Source: Monarcha castaneiventris obscurior
Lineage: Eukaryota; Chordata; Aves; Passeriformes; Monarchidae
Direction of reading: 5' to 3'
Assembly (NCBI GenBank): GCA_026261815.1
Contig: JAMPIT010000890.1
Coordinates: forward strand, 7,594,001-7,658,000
Length of the DNA: 64,000 nt
Position 1 is the stretch's first letter. The number at the start of each line of letters is the position of its first letter. A program made the position numbers and the translations under genes. This document shows, piece after piece, positions 39,685 to 51,235 of this stretch. The notes beneath the pieces are model-generated. The model ran no database searches. It saw nothing but the letters and a program-made list of their open reading frames with translations, and was not told where the DNA came from.

Positions 39685-42600
39685 TAGCCTCTTTAAATTG
39701 CAGGACATGTAAGAAGATATTTTAGATATGATAAAATTGTGTTTGTGGGAAGTCATGTGTGTAAACTTTTTTCAGTAAAAGCACTGCTACTTGTTGAAAA
39801 TCTGAACATAGAAAATACCATATATTTCAGTTGAGAGCTCATTATATAAATGGAGTTTCATAAGAAAAGTTCTGTCTTTCCACTATTAATATTCATAATA
39901 ATGACATAAGATTAAGAGAAAAGACATTATACTTAACATGATATTAAAGACAGAAGTTGATGGAGGAAACATATCACAGAAAAACTCTTTCCCAATTACA
40001 TTTAAAACTGGGAGAAAGAGTAAAACATTTTGCAGTGAACAGCACAGCATCTGTCTGAACTGTGGAATTCATTATTCACTCAAGACGTTTGTATTTATTG
40101 TAAACAGCAAATAGTGATATAAAGATGGCCCAGGTACAGAGAAGGATCCAAAGCTTAATGCTATCAAAGGGAATAAACTAAACAAAGACACAATCTTCAT
40201 CAAAGAATATGTAGAGCTGAGGCAGTACATCACACAGGCTCATATCAGACTAAACATTCCCCTCGCTAAGGGCAAGCAAAGCTTTCATGCCAGGTGAGGT
40301 GTGACAACAGGGAGCATAAAGCCCATTATGCATTCATCCTTTCATTTTCTTAAAAAAAAATGCAAAAAAATACCTTTTCAATCTGTGGAACTGTGTCTGA
40401 ATATGTTGGTCACTGCTGGGTATTGTTGAATGCTGTCTAACTTTTTATATAAAAACCTGTGCACCACATTTGGGCTTACCTTTTATGTAATACGTGTAGC
40501 CCTCTGAATGGGAACATGGTATCATTGGTGGTAGTGTTTAAAGGTAGACATGACTACTCGGGTGCTGATCACCAGCAAAATGAAGAAATGAGACCTGCCT
40601 ACTGCTTTAGCGGTAGTGGTGAAACTTCAATTATTGTTTCTAACTTTCCATCATACTTCATGGAATTTGTGGCAAAGGGAGTGAAGTCTAGAAAATTTCA
40701 CTGACAAAATGTTAGGAAGCTTAGGACATTGTAAGGTTTGGAGAATTCTTGAAGACAATGGATTCTGAGATGCAAAGAAAGCAGAGGAGGTGAGGTGATA
40801 ATTTTCAAGCAGATTTGAATTAGCTGCAGTGACAGAATGAATTAAGTATTTTCCATATTCTCCTATATATCAAGCTGATTGGCATATAACAAAGATGGGC
40901 TGTCATATGCTGGGAGAAGTCTTGAAGCACCTGGAAGGAAGGCTTGAAGAATCTATATCACTAGAGGTTTAGAAAGAGATTGCAGAAACTGTATAGCTGC
41001 TGCTGCTTTGCTTTCAGTCACGATGAGACCGATTCTGCTGCACTGCACAAGGTGTTGTTGGTATTTAATGGAAAAACAACCTGAAGATAATGTGAAAATG
41101 AGCTACAGAAAAAGACTGACAGGCTTGAGAAAATGTACTAATGGGCTACTTTAATCTAACAGAAGCATCGTAACAAGAACTAATGACTAGAAGCAGAAGA
41201 TGCATAAACTCAAATTAAAAATAAGACACAGATTTTTATGCTGAGAGTGATTAACCTTTGGAAAAAAAAACCTGCCAAGGGGAACTGTGGATTGTGTATT
41301 TCCTGAAGATATGAAATTAATACCAAATGTTCTTTCTGACAGGCTGCAGTTAGGCTTAGTAACAGCCCACAAATAGCCTAATCTTGTTTTCAGAAGTGGA
41401 ATTGATGTTTTTTTTGGTTTGGGATGTTGGTTTGTTTTGGTTTATTTTCAATATAGTCAATTTTTACTTCTTCCAGCTTGGTACAACCACAGTATCACCT
41501 GCTGGCCACCTTTTTGGATTCCAGTCATCAGCTCCTGTTTTAAATAGACAGTGTAACCATGCATCATAAGAAACAGTAATTCAGAGTTCAGATGTGGGAG
41601 GCTCAAAATGACATTAGAAATTCTTTCTTATTATGTTTACTACACGAAAATCTTGGTTATTCACATGCTACAGGAAAAATGGGCAAAAAATTTACTGGTG
41701 AAACTGGAAATTAGGTTAGATGATGTAACGATGCCTTAAAGACTATGAATATATTAATTCATATACAACTACTACTAGCAGATGGTAATGGTGGGCTTAT
41801 TTCTGTTTAGAAATTTGTGCCTTGCCTGACTCTATGCTATTATTGATCAATTTCTTAAAAAACATGAAAGTAATAAAACATGTCTTTTTCTTTTATGATA
41901 TTTTGGTTTTTGTATTTAAAATTCACCTGTAAATTGCACTATAAATTTTATGGCAACATCATCATTCAGTATTAAATCCAACATTCTGTGCAACATTAAA
42001 TTCAGTGCTCTAACCCCGACTGTAGCATACAGAGCACTGCAATCAGCCTGATGGGATCATACATTCACATTACTAGGCTCCTGTAAGCCATTTGACTGTC
42101 ATTAAGTCTGTAGTCAAAATTACAAAGGTCTTTTTCCAGTTGTCCCATGTCCTTTTGTATGCATAAGAATACAGTAGTATTTTTCAAGTATAAAAGTTTA
42201 GCAGAAGAAGGAAACCAAAAAGATTAGGGGGAGAAAAAAAATCCATCTTTCCTTACTTGACATTTTGTTATTAGGGAAACTCAGCAACAAATAATTAGTA
42301 TAGGATTCTTTGCTTACTTAGACTGCTTATTTATTCCCTACTTAATATTTGTATATACAGTAGTGTCAAACAGCACAACCAAAGCTTGTTCTGCATACAA
42401 TAAAAGCCTCTCCCTGGCTCTGGAGTTATATAGTTTAAGAGTCAGCTTGTAATACCCTTGCTCATTTTGCAAAGATATATACTTTGCAAATAGTCATTTT
42501 GAATTAAGCAATGTACTACTCGGAAGGAAGAAAGGATGCAAAATGTGGCCCGAAGGATAAGATTCATCTCCCTTAAATTAGCTATTCAAAGTGCAGTTAA

Positions 42601-42825
42601 ACACTTCCTACTTGATCCCTTTTAATATTGATTCAGCTGTCTGGCCCAGGCTGACACTTCCCTTGTATATATAATGTACTGTACTTTGAGCAGTCAGGAG
42701 CTTGACTTGGCAGTGAACTTCCAGGCTCTTAGACTCCTGCTATGATTCTTAGAGCTCCCATCCTTTCCCTTCATTGGTTTCTTCAGCGGTCCTCTTTTTG
42801 TTGTACCTGTCCCATCTTCCTTTTA

Positions 42826-42976
42826 TAGAGTCATAGAATCATTTAAGTTGGAAAAGGCCTTTAAGTCCAACACTTAACCCAGCACTGTCAAGCCCACCAC
42901 TAAACCAGGTCCCTAAGTGTCTTTGAAATACTTCCAGGGATGGTGACTGCACTATTTCCCTGGGCAGCCTGTTCCT
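42826..42976 (-). mobile_element. CR1 LINE 3' end
   Basis: The + strand begins AGTCATAGAATCATTTAAG and continues with GGAAAAGGCCTTTAAGTCC, CCCAGCACTGTCAAGCCCACC and TCCCTGGGCAGCCTGTTCC. This is the reverse complement of the CR1 3' UTR and the very end of ORF2. The 5' truncation falls just inside the HWNRLP-coding region. The tail has at least one full ATTCTATGA unit, so the 3' end is intact. Confidence 0.95.
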
Positions 42977-45036
42977 TTCTGTCTTTTTCAGAAAGGCATT
43001 TGAAGTATTCTATTCCCAACAGTATCATACCAAATGAGGGCCAGGGAGAAAGGGAGTAGAGGGAAGATAGGTTGACCAAGCTGAACTCCATCTGCTTATG
43101 TCTCCTGCCATGGTGTTTCAGGATCATATGGATGGAACACATGATTTTTCTCCTTCCCACCTCATCATTTCAGACTTGGTACCTGAAGTAGAAGTAGCTT
43201 GAACCTTGGTGCAGAATAGAAGTCTGAGGCAGAAGGACAGCTGTTTTGGAAGACGGTAGCATTTGAAACTGGGATGCCATCACTAAGAAATGGTGTGAGC
43301 ATCAGGACAATCTCTTTATTATGAAATGGTGTATGGGGAAGGAGGAAAGGGAAATGTGCCAGAGAAAACTGTTCCACAAAGGTTTGTGCTTCTCTGTCCT
43401 TTATGAGAAAACTTCAGGGGAAGAAAGTGAACTCCAGAAACCATGTCAGAAGCCTTCAGCAACCTTTCAAAACAGAAAGTGTGTTTGGTTTTCCACCCAG
43501 GAACTGGGGAAAATCACAGATTTATGTAGTTTTAAAAGAATCTAATAGCTCAAGAGATGCTTACATACCTTTGATCTGATGGGCTAAGTGTGAGCATAAC
43601 CATTGATTCTGCCTCTAGGTGAGCCAGTGGTATAATCCTGAACAAGTGTCTTTGCTTGCTGTTGTTGCTGGTTTTCCTGTGAATAATACAAAGACCACAA
43701 TATCAAGCCAATTAGCTTCTGAATTTTGGTGCATGGACATAACTAAATTGCATGCTGTACTCAGGAACTAAAATAATTTAGAGGATGAGTTAATCAGCAC
43801 TTCTTACTAACACCCATCTACTTGTGAAGTGCTCAGGCATTACGTCAACTACCGTATGTTTGGATTCATTATGCTGGAGGGGGCCCACATTTATCTCAAA
43901 GATAGATTATACAATGCTTAGGCTATTCTCTGTCTCAGACCTTGGCTAGCAATCTGGGGCTGTTATAAATCTGGGATTGTTATAAATCTCTGCTGTAATT
44001 TCTATTATACCAGACTGGGAATTGAGTTTTTCTCCTGCGTGCTTATGGTAATGGATTGCAGGTTACCAAAATCACCACTTATTGTATCCACCAAATGCAA
44101 GCCCCTAACTGACAAAATTACCAATTACTCTAATGCAGGTAATTGTTTTCCTTCAGGTTTTAAGTCTTTTTTTATGGGATTCTTAATTCTTCTAGATGTT
44201 GTTTGTATCCATCTAGCCAGCAAAATAAATAGATCTGTTAGTGCTTCCTCACTTTTAATGATTTTTTAAATAGGTGTTTCTTATTCATCTTGAGTTCTCA
44301 TGTGTTCTCTGAGAAAGTTTAAATGGAGTTTTTTGCCTTGGAATAAATGTACCTGTAGAATAAGTGCCTGTTTTCTGAAGGGTTTTCTTTGAACAGAGTA
44401 TTTATGCAGAAGAACTTAGGAGGGAAGAAAGAAAACAACTGGGGGGGAAGGGGATGGAAAAAAGTGACATATCTAGATATAATTTAACATTAAGTAATAC
44501 GTGTAGATGTAACTTAATGCTATTTTTTTTTTTCTGTTCCTGTAACTGCATTCCTGCAGAAATGCTATTCTATGACTCACAGATAACTTTCAGCAAGCTA
44601 TTTATGTATGTAACAAAGTTTAGTTTGTCATGGTTTTTGCCCTTTTTTTTCTTTTTGGCAGGTGAATAATGTAGTCATAAATCTCTCCCTCACAGCTATG
44701 TTCTTGTGGATAATTAGCTGAAGAGTCTAATCCTCTATTTCTTATCCATGGCGTAAAAGGTCGGGATGCATGTGTGATTTTTCCGATGATACTGGTGCTT
44801 CTATTTGACCCATTTATTTGGAGAGGAGAACCAGCTCTCTTTATCAGTGAAGGAGGAGAGAAGGCACTCACTCTGTTCTTTAATTTTTCCCACTTGGTTT
44901 CCATGTACTTTGAGAATACCAAAGGAACCTGGTAGAGAGACCAAGCTTAAGTTGTACAAGCAATTATAGGAAACTCTCTCGAAGCAACTTAAAATTTGGG
45001 AAACGTTTCTTTTAAAACATTTTATTTAGACAACAG
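42977..45036. other. Unique noncoding segment
   Basis: No gene is recognised. It contains a two-unit 16-17-base duplication at 43957-43989 (GGGCTGTTATAAATCT then GGGATTGTTATAAATCT) and a speculative minus-strand exon at 44872-44928. Confidence 0.5.
44872..44928 (-). other. Speculative internal exon
   Basis: On the minus strand a pyrimidine-rich stretch ends TCTCTCTACCAG immediately before 44928, and a donor-like AGA|GTGAGT follows 44872. The interval is 57 bases, a multiple of three, and is open in two frames; one reads PLVFSKYMETKWEKLKNR and runs on to a stop near 44620. The peptide resembles no family I know. Splice-like pairs are common by chance, and no partner exon was identified. Confidence 0.12.
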
Positions 45037-45300
45037 TATCATAGAATCAAAAAATTGTTTAGGCTGGAAAATACCTTTAAGATCATCAGGTCCAACTACC
45101 AGCCCAGCGCTGACAAGCCCACCACTAAGCTGCATCTCCATGTCTTTTAAGCACTTTTAAGTCAGGGATGCTGACTCAACCACTTCTCTGGGCAGCCTGT
45201 TCCAGTGTCTAACCACCCTCTTGATGAAGAATTTCTTCCTAATGTTCAAGCTAAACTTCATCTGGTGCAGCCTGAAGCCATTTCCTGTTGACCTATCACA
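45037..45300 (-). mobile_element. CR1 LINE 3' end
   Basis: The + strand starts ATCATAGAATC and runs through GGTCCAACTACCAGCCCAGC, ACTTCTCTGGGCAGCCTGTT, CCAGTGTCTAACCACCCTC and GAAGAATTTCTTCCTAATG to GAAGCCATTTCCTGTTGACC. On the minus strand this is the CR1 ORF2 C-terminus ([14 protein letters not shown], then [15 protein letters not shown], diverged) and the 3' UTR. It is truncated at about 45300 within the region coding for the TRG-KL segment. Like the copy at 42.8 kb it lies on the minus strand, but sequence differences show an independent insertion. Confidence 0.95.
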
Positions 45301-47389
45301 TCCTCTTGTTCTATCCCACTCCTTTATTTAAACAAGTCTTGACATCTGCCCTGTGTCTGACTTGCAAGATGAAGTTCTCCAAAGAAACCACCACTAACAC
45401 TGCTATAAGGCTACTGGGGAGAAACAGTGCTTTCTGGAGATCCACAAGACAAACTCTTAAATATGTTTGTAAGGACTGTAATGAGGGCCCATTATATTGT
45501 TTCTCGAGAGCTAAAAACAAAACTTTTCTATATCGAATCAAATATTGTTTTCCTCCCGAGTGAAATGCTCTGCCTTATCTGTATATACCAGGTGACAAAT
45601 TTTATCTGCTCATTCTATCTTTAAGGAATGTATAGACAAGTTGGTTTTTCTTGCAAAATCAGATAAAAAGCTTGTCTCTCCCTTTTCCATAGAATTTTAA
45701 TTAAATATACTGTTCCCTGCTTGTGATAGGGTTTACCAGGGGATAGCTGCTTTTGTTCCCTTGTGGAATATGGGCAAATAATCTGTTGGGATAAGAAACA
45801 CTTGAAGGATTGTAGGACACTGAAATGGTCTGCAGGACCGCCTCCCTGTTCATTTACAGGTTTTATTAATTTCATGTGACCTTTCCAATTAGTTGCATAG
45901 GTAAAAATATTTTTAAATGTGAAATTGCTGCTGGTGTAGTACACTAGTAATTTTTTTTCTTAAGCTTAAGTCTTAATAAGAAATTCACAAACATTTAGAC
46001 ATAATATCTATGTTCTAACCATAGCAAGTAAAGATTCCAATAAAAAATTTCCAATACTTAATGGAAATAAACCCTCTTCATTTTAAGGTTCCACTCTGTT
46101 TCTAATATTTCTCTTAAAAGGTATATTATTTCACACTATACCACATTGCCTTTCATTCCCATCTTTCCCCAGTACATCCTAAACCCACAATTACATGAAT
46201 CCATGATTTTTTGGTTACACTTCAGTTCAGGATTAAAAAACCTTGTCCAGATACAGTTCTATACGAAGTTAGACACGGTAGACGAATCTTTAGTCAAACG
46301 TTGAGGGTTAAATTTGCGCTGTTGATTTGAATTTCTGTCACCTGCCTTCTTCCTTCACTTATTTCTATGCTATTTTAAGTAGTTTTCATAAAATGTTTAG
46401 CAGTTGCTAGAAAAGTTGTTTCAGAAAAAAATAAAGGTCACTCAAACAAAGACACAAAATTACCAAATGCAGCTAGAAAAGGCTCAACCATTTAAAAGGT
46501 CAGATTGAATAAGACACACTGTGGGGTAATTTACCCCCCAGCTGCTTAGCTTTTATGAAAGTTGATGAAAGCACAGAGGTGAAGGAGCTGTGTTTGTAGA
46601 AACAGTTTCTGAAGCAAAAATTGATGAAGATTGATGTGTCTTCTGTAAAGTGCCCTTCAAAGATACCTATCCACTTAGAAGGTGAATATCTTTGTGTGAT
46701 GATCACGAAGCATTTTTTTCAGCTCTCACGTCTCATATAGGGAACACTCTCAAGATAGAATTATAAAAGGACAAAGATGGAAGGAACTTTAAGAACTGGC
46801 TCAGACTTTGGTGCATCTGCCCTTGAATTTTGTGTGATGCCTCTGAGTGTTGACAGACTGAATACTGTATTATGTGCTGCACATTGGCAACTGATAATGT
46901 ATTTTTATTAAATGCTTCAATTTTTTTTCAGATTCTCTTTTGAGAAAAGTAAAGTAATACTGTTATTTGTAGTGTATGTCAGTGAATGCTTTAATAAGGT
47001 CATGTTGTCAAAGCGCTGCCCTGTGTGCCTGTGGGAATTTATCTGTTTTACGTCCATCTTTTCTCTTTTGAGTGAAAGGTTCAATGCTGTGTTCACAGCA
47101 GTTCAGTTTTAAACATAACATTTATCGGTTTTACAACAACTCTTCGGGGCTGCTTCAAAAACTGGTAGGTAATATTCTCACTGCAATGAAAAGAGATTGT
47201 GGTAATACACATGCAAGGTACGATCTTAGATATGTTGATCATAGAGAGTTACCAGTGAAAGGAAGGAAGAGGAGATAACAATGACCATCAAAGGTGCTAG
47301 TGTCTGAGAATCTGGGAAATTTGGGAAAATCTGTGAAAGTTGTTGGGGGCTTTTTTAAGGAATTTTTTGTTTTTCCCAGTTTTCTTCAA

Positions 47390-47410
47390 TTTTTTTTTTT
47401 TTTTTTTTTT
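47390..47410. repeat. Poly-T run (21 bases)
   Basis: Uninterrupted T21. It could be the reversed poly-A tail of a processed insert, but the sequence to its right (47411 onward) is not recognisable. Confidence 0.85.
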
Positions 47411-47873
47411 GTAGAATGACTGGAAGTGTTAATGAGGAATTGTACATCACAGTAGGACAGTCACAGGCCCTGTTTCAATAAGCATTTAGTTACCATTAAG
47501 GAGTGTCTTCTGTTGCAGTTGATGCTTTTATATCCACAGCAACTGTTGTTCATACAAGAAAAGGGTGTTTGCATATGTGTGTGTTTTGGGAGGGATTCTT
47601 TGCTAAATGCTTTACTTATCTAACTTCCATCCAACTTCCATCTGGAGAGATCAGTTGAAGACCACGCGTAAATCACCCTGGTAATCCTGAAACTGCACTG
47701 AGAAGGCATTGGACTACGAGCAAAATTTTTTAGGCATTTTCAGACCCTTAAACATTATTGAATTTCCCTCTTTCAGAAGCTGTTTTACTTGCAAAGCTGT
47801 TGTATCAGCAGCAGAGTTAATAATGAACTGAGACTGCTGTCCCCCCAATTTGAAGGCCAGGGAGCCCAGCCAA

Positions 47874-47887
47874 GTGCTCCCTGGTGG
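47874..47887 (-). promoter_or_regulatory. CTCF-like motif
   Basis: The + strand reads GTGCTCCCTGGTGG; the minus strand CCACCAGGGAGCAC matches 13 of 14 positions of CCASYAGRKGGCRS. It has the same orientation as the motif at 18487, so the two would not form a convergent pair. It is a candidate only, on motif evidence. Confidence 0.35.
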
Positions 47888-50635
47888 AGATAGCTCTCGC
47901 AGTTCTCTCCTCGGAACAAGAAATTAACCTGCAGGACACAAGAAAAAGCCTCTCTTCTCTGATTTTAATAATTATTTGAAACAATAAATAGGAAATATTT
48001 GTCCACAGTGTGAAGCTTGTGTCTCATAAGTATCTAAATTTTGAGGGGTCATTTTGCTTGTCATATTTTAGGTAGAGAGTGTCCAATTGCCTTTTATTCT
48101 GCATTGGTCTTACTGTATAGTAATTACAGCAAAAACACTGAGAACTTAGGTCCACACCTTTTTATGTGTTATGTTAATATTAAATAAAATAAGAAGTGTA
48201 GTTACTCACTTGGATAGAACTTTCATCTTGAATACTTTTAGCAGTTTTTACCTATTTTTATATTTTTAAATTAGGCAGTTAACTCAAAATAATCTGGTAA
48301 AAGTAACTATTCATTCCACTGTCGTGTCCCATATTCTTAGGGGTTCAGTTTGCTCTATCAGCTTTGACGTTTAATCTTTGCCAAACTTGCTTTTTTGTTG
48401 GAACAAAATGGTGTTATCTGTTTAGTTAGGTGTAACTAGCACCTCAGGGTTAAATCAGGAACTGATGGCTGGCTGTCATAGCAGGAAGGAATGTTCCAGC
48501 TGAATCACAATATGCATTTTACTACAGTATATGCTTTCACTGACATGGTCAACCACCCCACTTCTGAAAAAAATTGGTGCAGAACTCTACAGTGCCTACA
48601 AAATTCACCAGTGCTGGGGCCTTATTCTTGAAGGTTAAAGTTCATGTTAATTAATAAGCCATTAGTGTACATTTTAATGGCATTGGTACATGTCATTTGG
48701 GTTCTTCCATCCATGCTACTCAGAGTGCTCCTTTTAAAACAGAGGAGAACACTCTATGTTCATAAATATAGTGTATACAGCATGCCTTTGAATGTGGGGG
48801 AAAAAACCCTAGCCTGTTTCAGAGGGATTCTCCTGGATTTTTATCATGTTAATGTGGTACATGTATTTTTTTTTTTTCTCGTTAATTTGGACTAAATTTC
48901 AAAGATGCATATTATTCTCTGTGCTTGATTACACTAGGATTTTTGCACTAAATTTTACGTTTTTAGCTACATGGTAGACTTTGTTAAACTCTACTTGATG
49001 GCAGTCTTGGAAAATATTTTTCTATGCTTTTCATCCTCCTTCATAAAGCATAAACAATACCCAGTGTGTTGCTGGTGACCACATAGAAGAGACTTAGGTT
49101 CAGGAGACTGTGAAGTTCAATCAGTAAGTATTTGAAGCCATTGCTAAGATAGTTTCTTTGGATACATGATTGCTTTATAATTCCCCAAATAGATATTTCT
49201 GTTTCTGTAGTGCTACGCTAACACTCCATCACAGGAGTATTCCAGTGGTACTTACTTTAAGTGTATTTCTTGTTTCAGTCTAATTGGGTATAGATCAGTG
49301 AATCCCTACAGCATTTTTAGAAGGCAAGAGACTGCACTCTTGTACAAATCTAAGTTCCTATACATGGTTTGATAAAAGTAAGCAAGGCAGAGCTGCTGCT
49401 AAAGATGTGCTTTCCTGACTATGTGCTGGGGCATAAAAATTTCTGAATAAAGTGCAACTTACTGATAAAGACTGTCTACTGAGAGGTATTCTTGAGGTTT
49501 TCACCACTTCTAAAAATAGAAGGAAACAAGCATTTTTCATTCAAATTCTCTAGTCATGGGAGATTTTCAGAGCCTTCTTTGGAGTGTAATTGCTTACAAC
49601 TTCTTTTGCAGTTTTAGTTGGATTTGTTATTCTCTATCACTGCATCTCAATGTAAATGAGCTGTGTGCAATTATACCTTCCCAGTGACAAAAGCCATTTC
49701 TGTACCTGGCAGCATGTAAAAATTCAGAATGAAAAATTGTCTAAATGGTAAACAGCATGAGTTCCTGACATTTCTACTGAGCCATGCTAAATGAACTTCT
49801 GTATTTTACATTCAGTAATTAGTTGATTGTGCAGATAGGAGAAGGTAAAAGATGCAGTAAGTATGGATTTTGTTGGGTTATTTTTAGTCTTTGCCAAAAT
49901 AATACTTTTATTTGGTTGGCTGTTTTTCTGTGTTTTCTTTTAAGGGTGTTTTTCCCACTGAAATGCATGCAGAGTTGCACAATGGTTAGAGCATGAAATG
50001 CTGTATTATACTTGGTCCAATCCAAATCTAACTCGGTCTCCAGAACCTCCTGCTTCTGTTTTAAACTAAAATCAGAAACAAACATGCACAAGCCAGCTAT
50101 TAGATTCTCTTGACATGACCTATCATATTTTCAACAAACCCACTCTGTTAATTAGTTTTAGCATGCTTACTCCCACGTTTACATACTGCCTTCTTCACTC
50201 TATACTTGTTACTCTCACTAAAACACAGTCATGTGTCCTGCTTGCATGTTTCAATTAGCACATCTTTCTTCTGCCAGTCCTCCATTATTCCTCCTGTTGC
50301 CTCATTTCCTGAAGAACACTTTTATGTTAGTGTGTCTTCTTCAGGTTACTTGTTTAAGGAGCAACAGGCAAGAAGACAAGAGCTTATCTCTCAGACTTGA
50401 GCTGTGCAGACTCCTGAACCAGCACAGAGCACAGGAGTGTGATGTCCAACCCTTAAGGGCAAGGGAGCACCCAAGATTTGTAGATGCTCATAGCTGAAAG
50501 GAATGACAAAAGTCAGAGGGTCCACAAAAACTCACAAAGTTTTCTCAGTAAATTACACAGTTGGCATGGAAGTTGGAATGTTGGTTCCTAACCTGCTAAA
50601 TGAGCACACTGAAGTGGACTTTGGATAAAGGAGTA

Positions 50636-50689
50636 AGATGAAATGAAGGAAAGAAGGAAGGAGGGAATGAAGGAAGGAAAGAAATGTCA
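50636..50689. repeat. GA-rich low-complexity tract
   Basis: Degenerate GAAGGAAAGAAGGAAGGAGG-type purine run directly abutting the GC-richer block to its right. Confidence 0.8.
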
Positions 50690-51235
50690 TTAGGCCAGGT
50701 TCCAGTGTTGGCCAAGCCGATGGGATGTCCAGGGGTCTGGAGCATGCGTTCAGCCTTGGTGGGGGTACCTTTTTATAGACAGGTTTCTCACTTATGCAAA
50801 TTAGTTACATGCAGACTGCTCTTTCAGACCTTTCTGGAAGTGGGCCAGAGAGCTTTGGGGGTCTTGGGTGGTCTTGATCTTCCCCTACAGTCTGTGCCCC
50901 CTTCGGAGCCTCATCCTTGCTCTTGTGCTGTACTGCATTGTGCTTATCTGCAGGAGCTAGAACCCTGGAAAAGTGGTGCCCTGCTCCCACACGGCCCCCT
51001 GCTCCAGCCACACCTTTCTCTTCCCCATGGTGTGTTACTACCAACAGTTCTTGTCTGTTATTGCCAACAGTCCTTGGTTGGGAGCACAGCCATCTGGCTA
51101 TCGTGTTTGAGACACGCACACTAGCCCCTTATCCTCTGGGAGTCTGCAAGGAGGCAGTGCTCAGAGGTGAAAAGTGGAACAGACTTACTGGAAGCCTGAG
51201 CAGGGTGGGAAAAATGAACTGCAGACACTGAGAAC
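50690..51235. other. GC-richer block with TATA and octamer, origin unknown
   Basis: Base composition changes visibly here (many CC/GG runs, around half G+C) compared with the AT-rich flanks. On the minus strand an octamer ATTTGCAT at 50794-50801 lies about 17 bases upstream of TATAAAA at 50771-50777, a plausible core promoter. The block is open for 146 codons on the + strand (50684-51124) and 104 on the minus strand, but neither frame shows a known domain. The promoter pattern would fit the U3 region of an endogenous retroviral LTR on the minus strand. I do not recognise the sequence, and no AATAAA follows within the expected distance. Alternatives are a noncoding-RNA promoter or an unrelated old insertion. 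Confidence 0.35.

Larger units (their letters stand above)
38291..42825. other. Noncoding segment with old CR1 scrap
   Basis: Mostly unique AT-rich sequence. It may contain the distal part of the preceding LTR-like element near 38.3-38.45 kb, an old CR1 tail at 39398-39465 and an A-rich tract at 39638-39684. No gene is recognised. Confidence 0.55.
45301..50635. other. Unique noncoding segment
   Basis: AT-rich sequence with no recognisable gene. It contains a 21-base T run at 47390-47410, a CTCF-like motif at 47874-47887 and T runs near 48867-48878. The 107-codon minus-strand frame at 45621-45944 shows no motif I know. Confidence 0.55.

Noticed and set aside
46260..46271. TATACGAAGTTA, resembling one loxP arm
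   Set aside because: Only a single arm is present, with no spacer or second arm. A 12-base match in 64 kb of bird DNA is coincidence.
46752..46800. GGACAAAGATGGAAGGAACTTT, reminiscent of an old CR1 tail
   Set aside because: The match is too short and diverged, with no ATTCTATG tail or further 3' UTR sequence.
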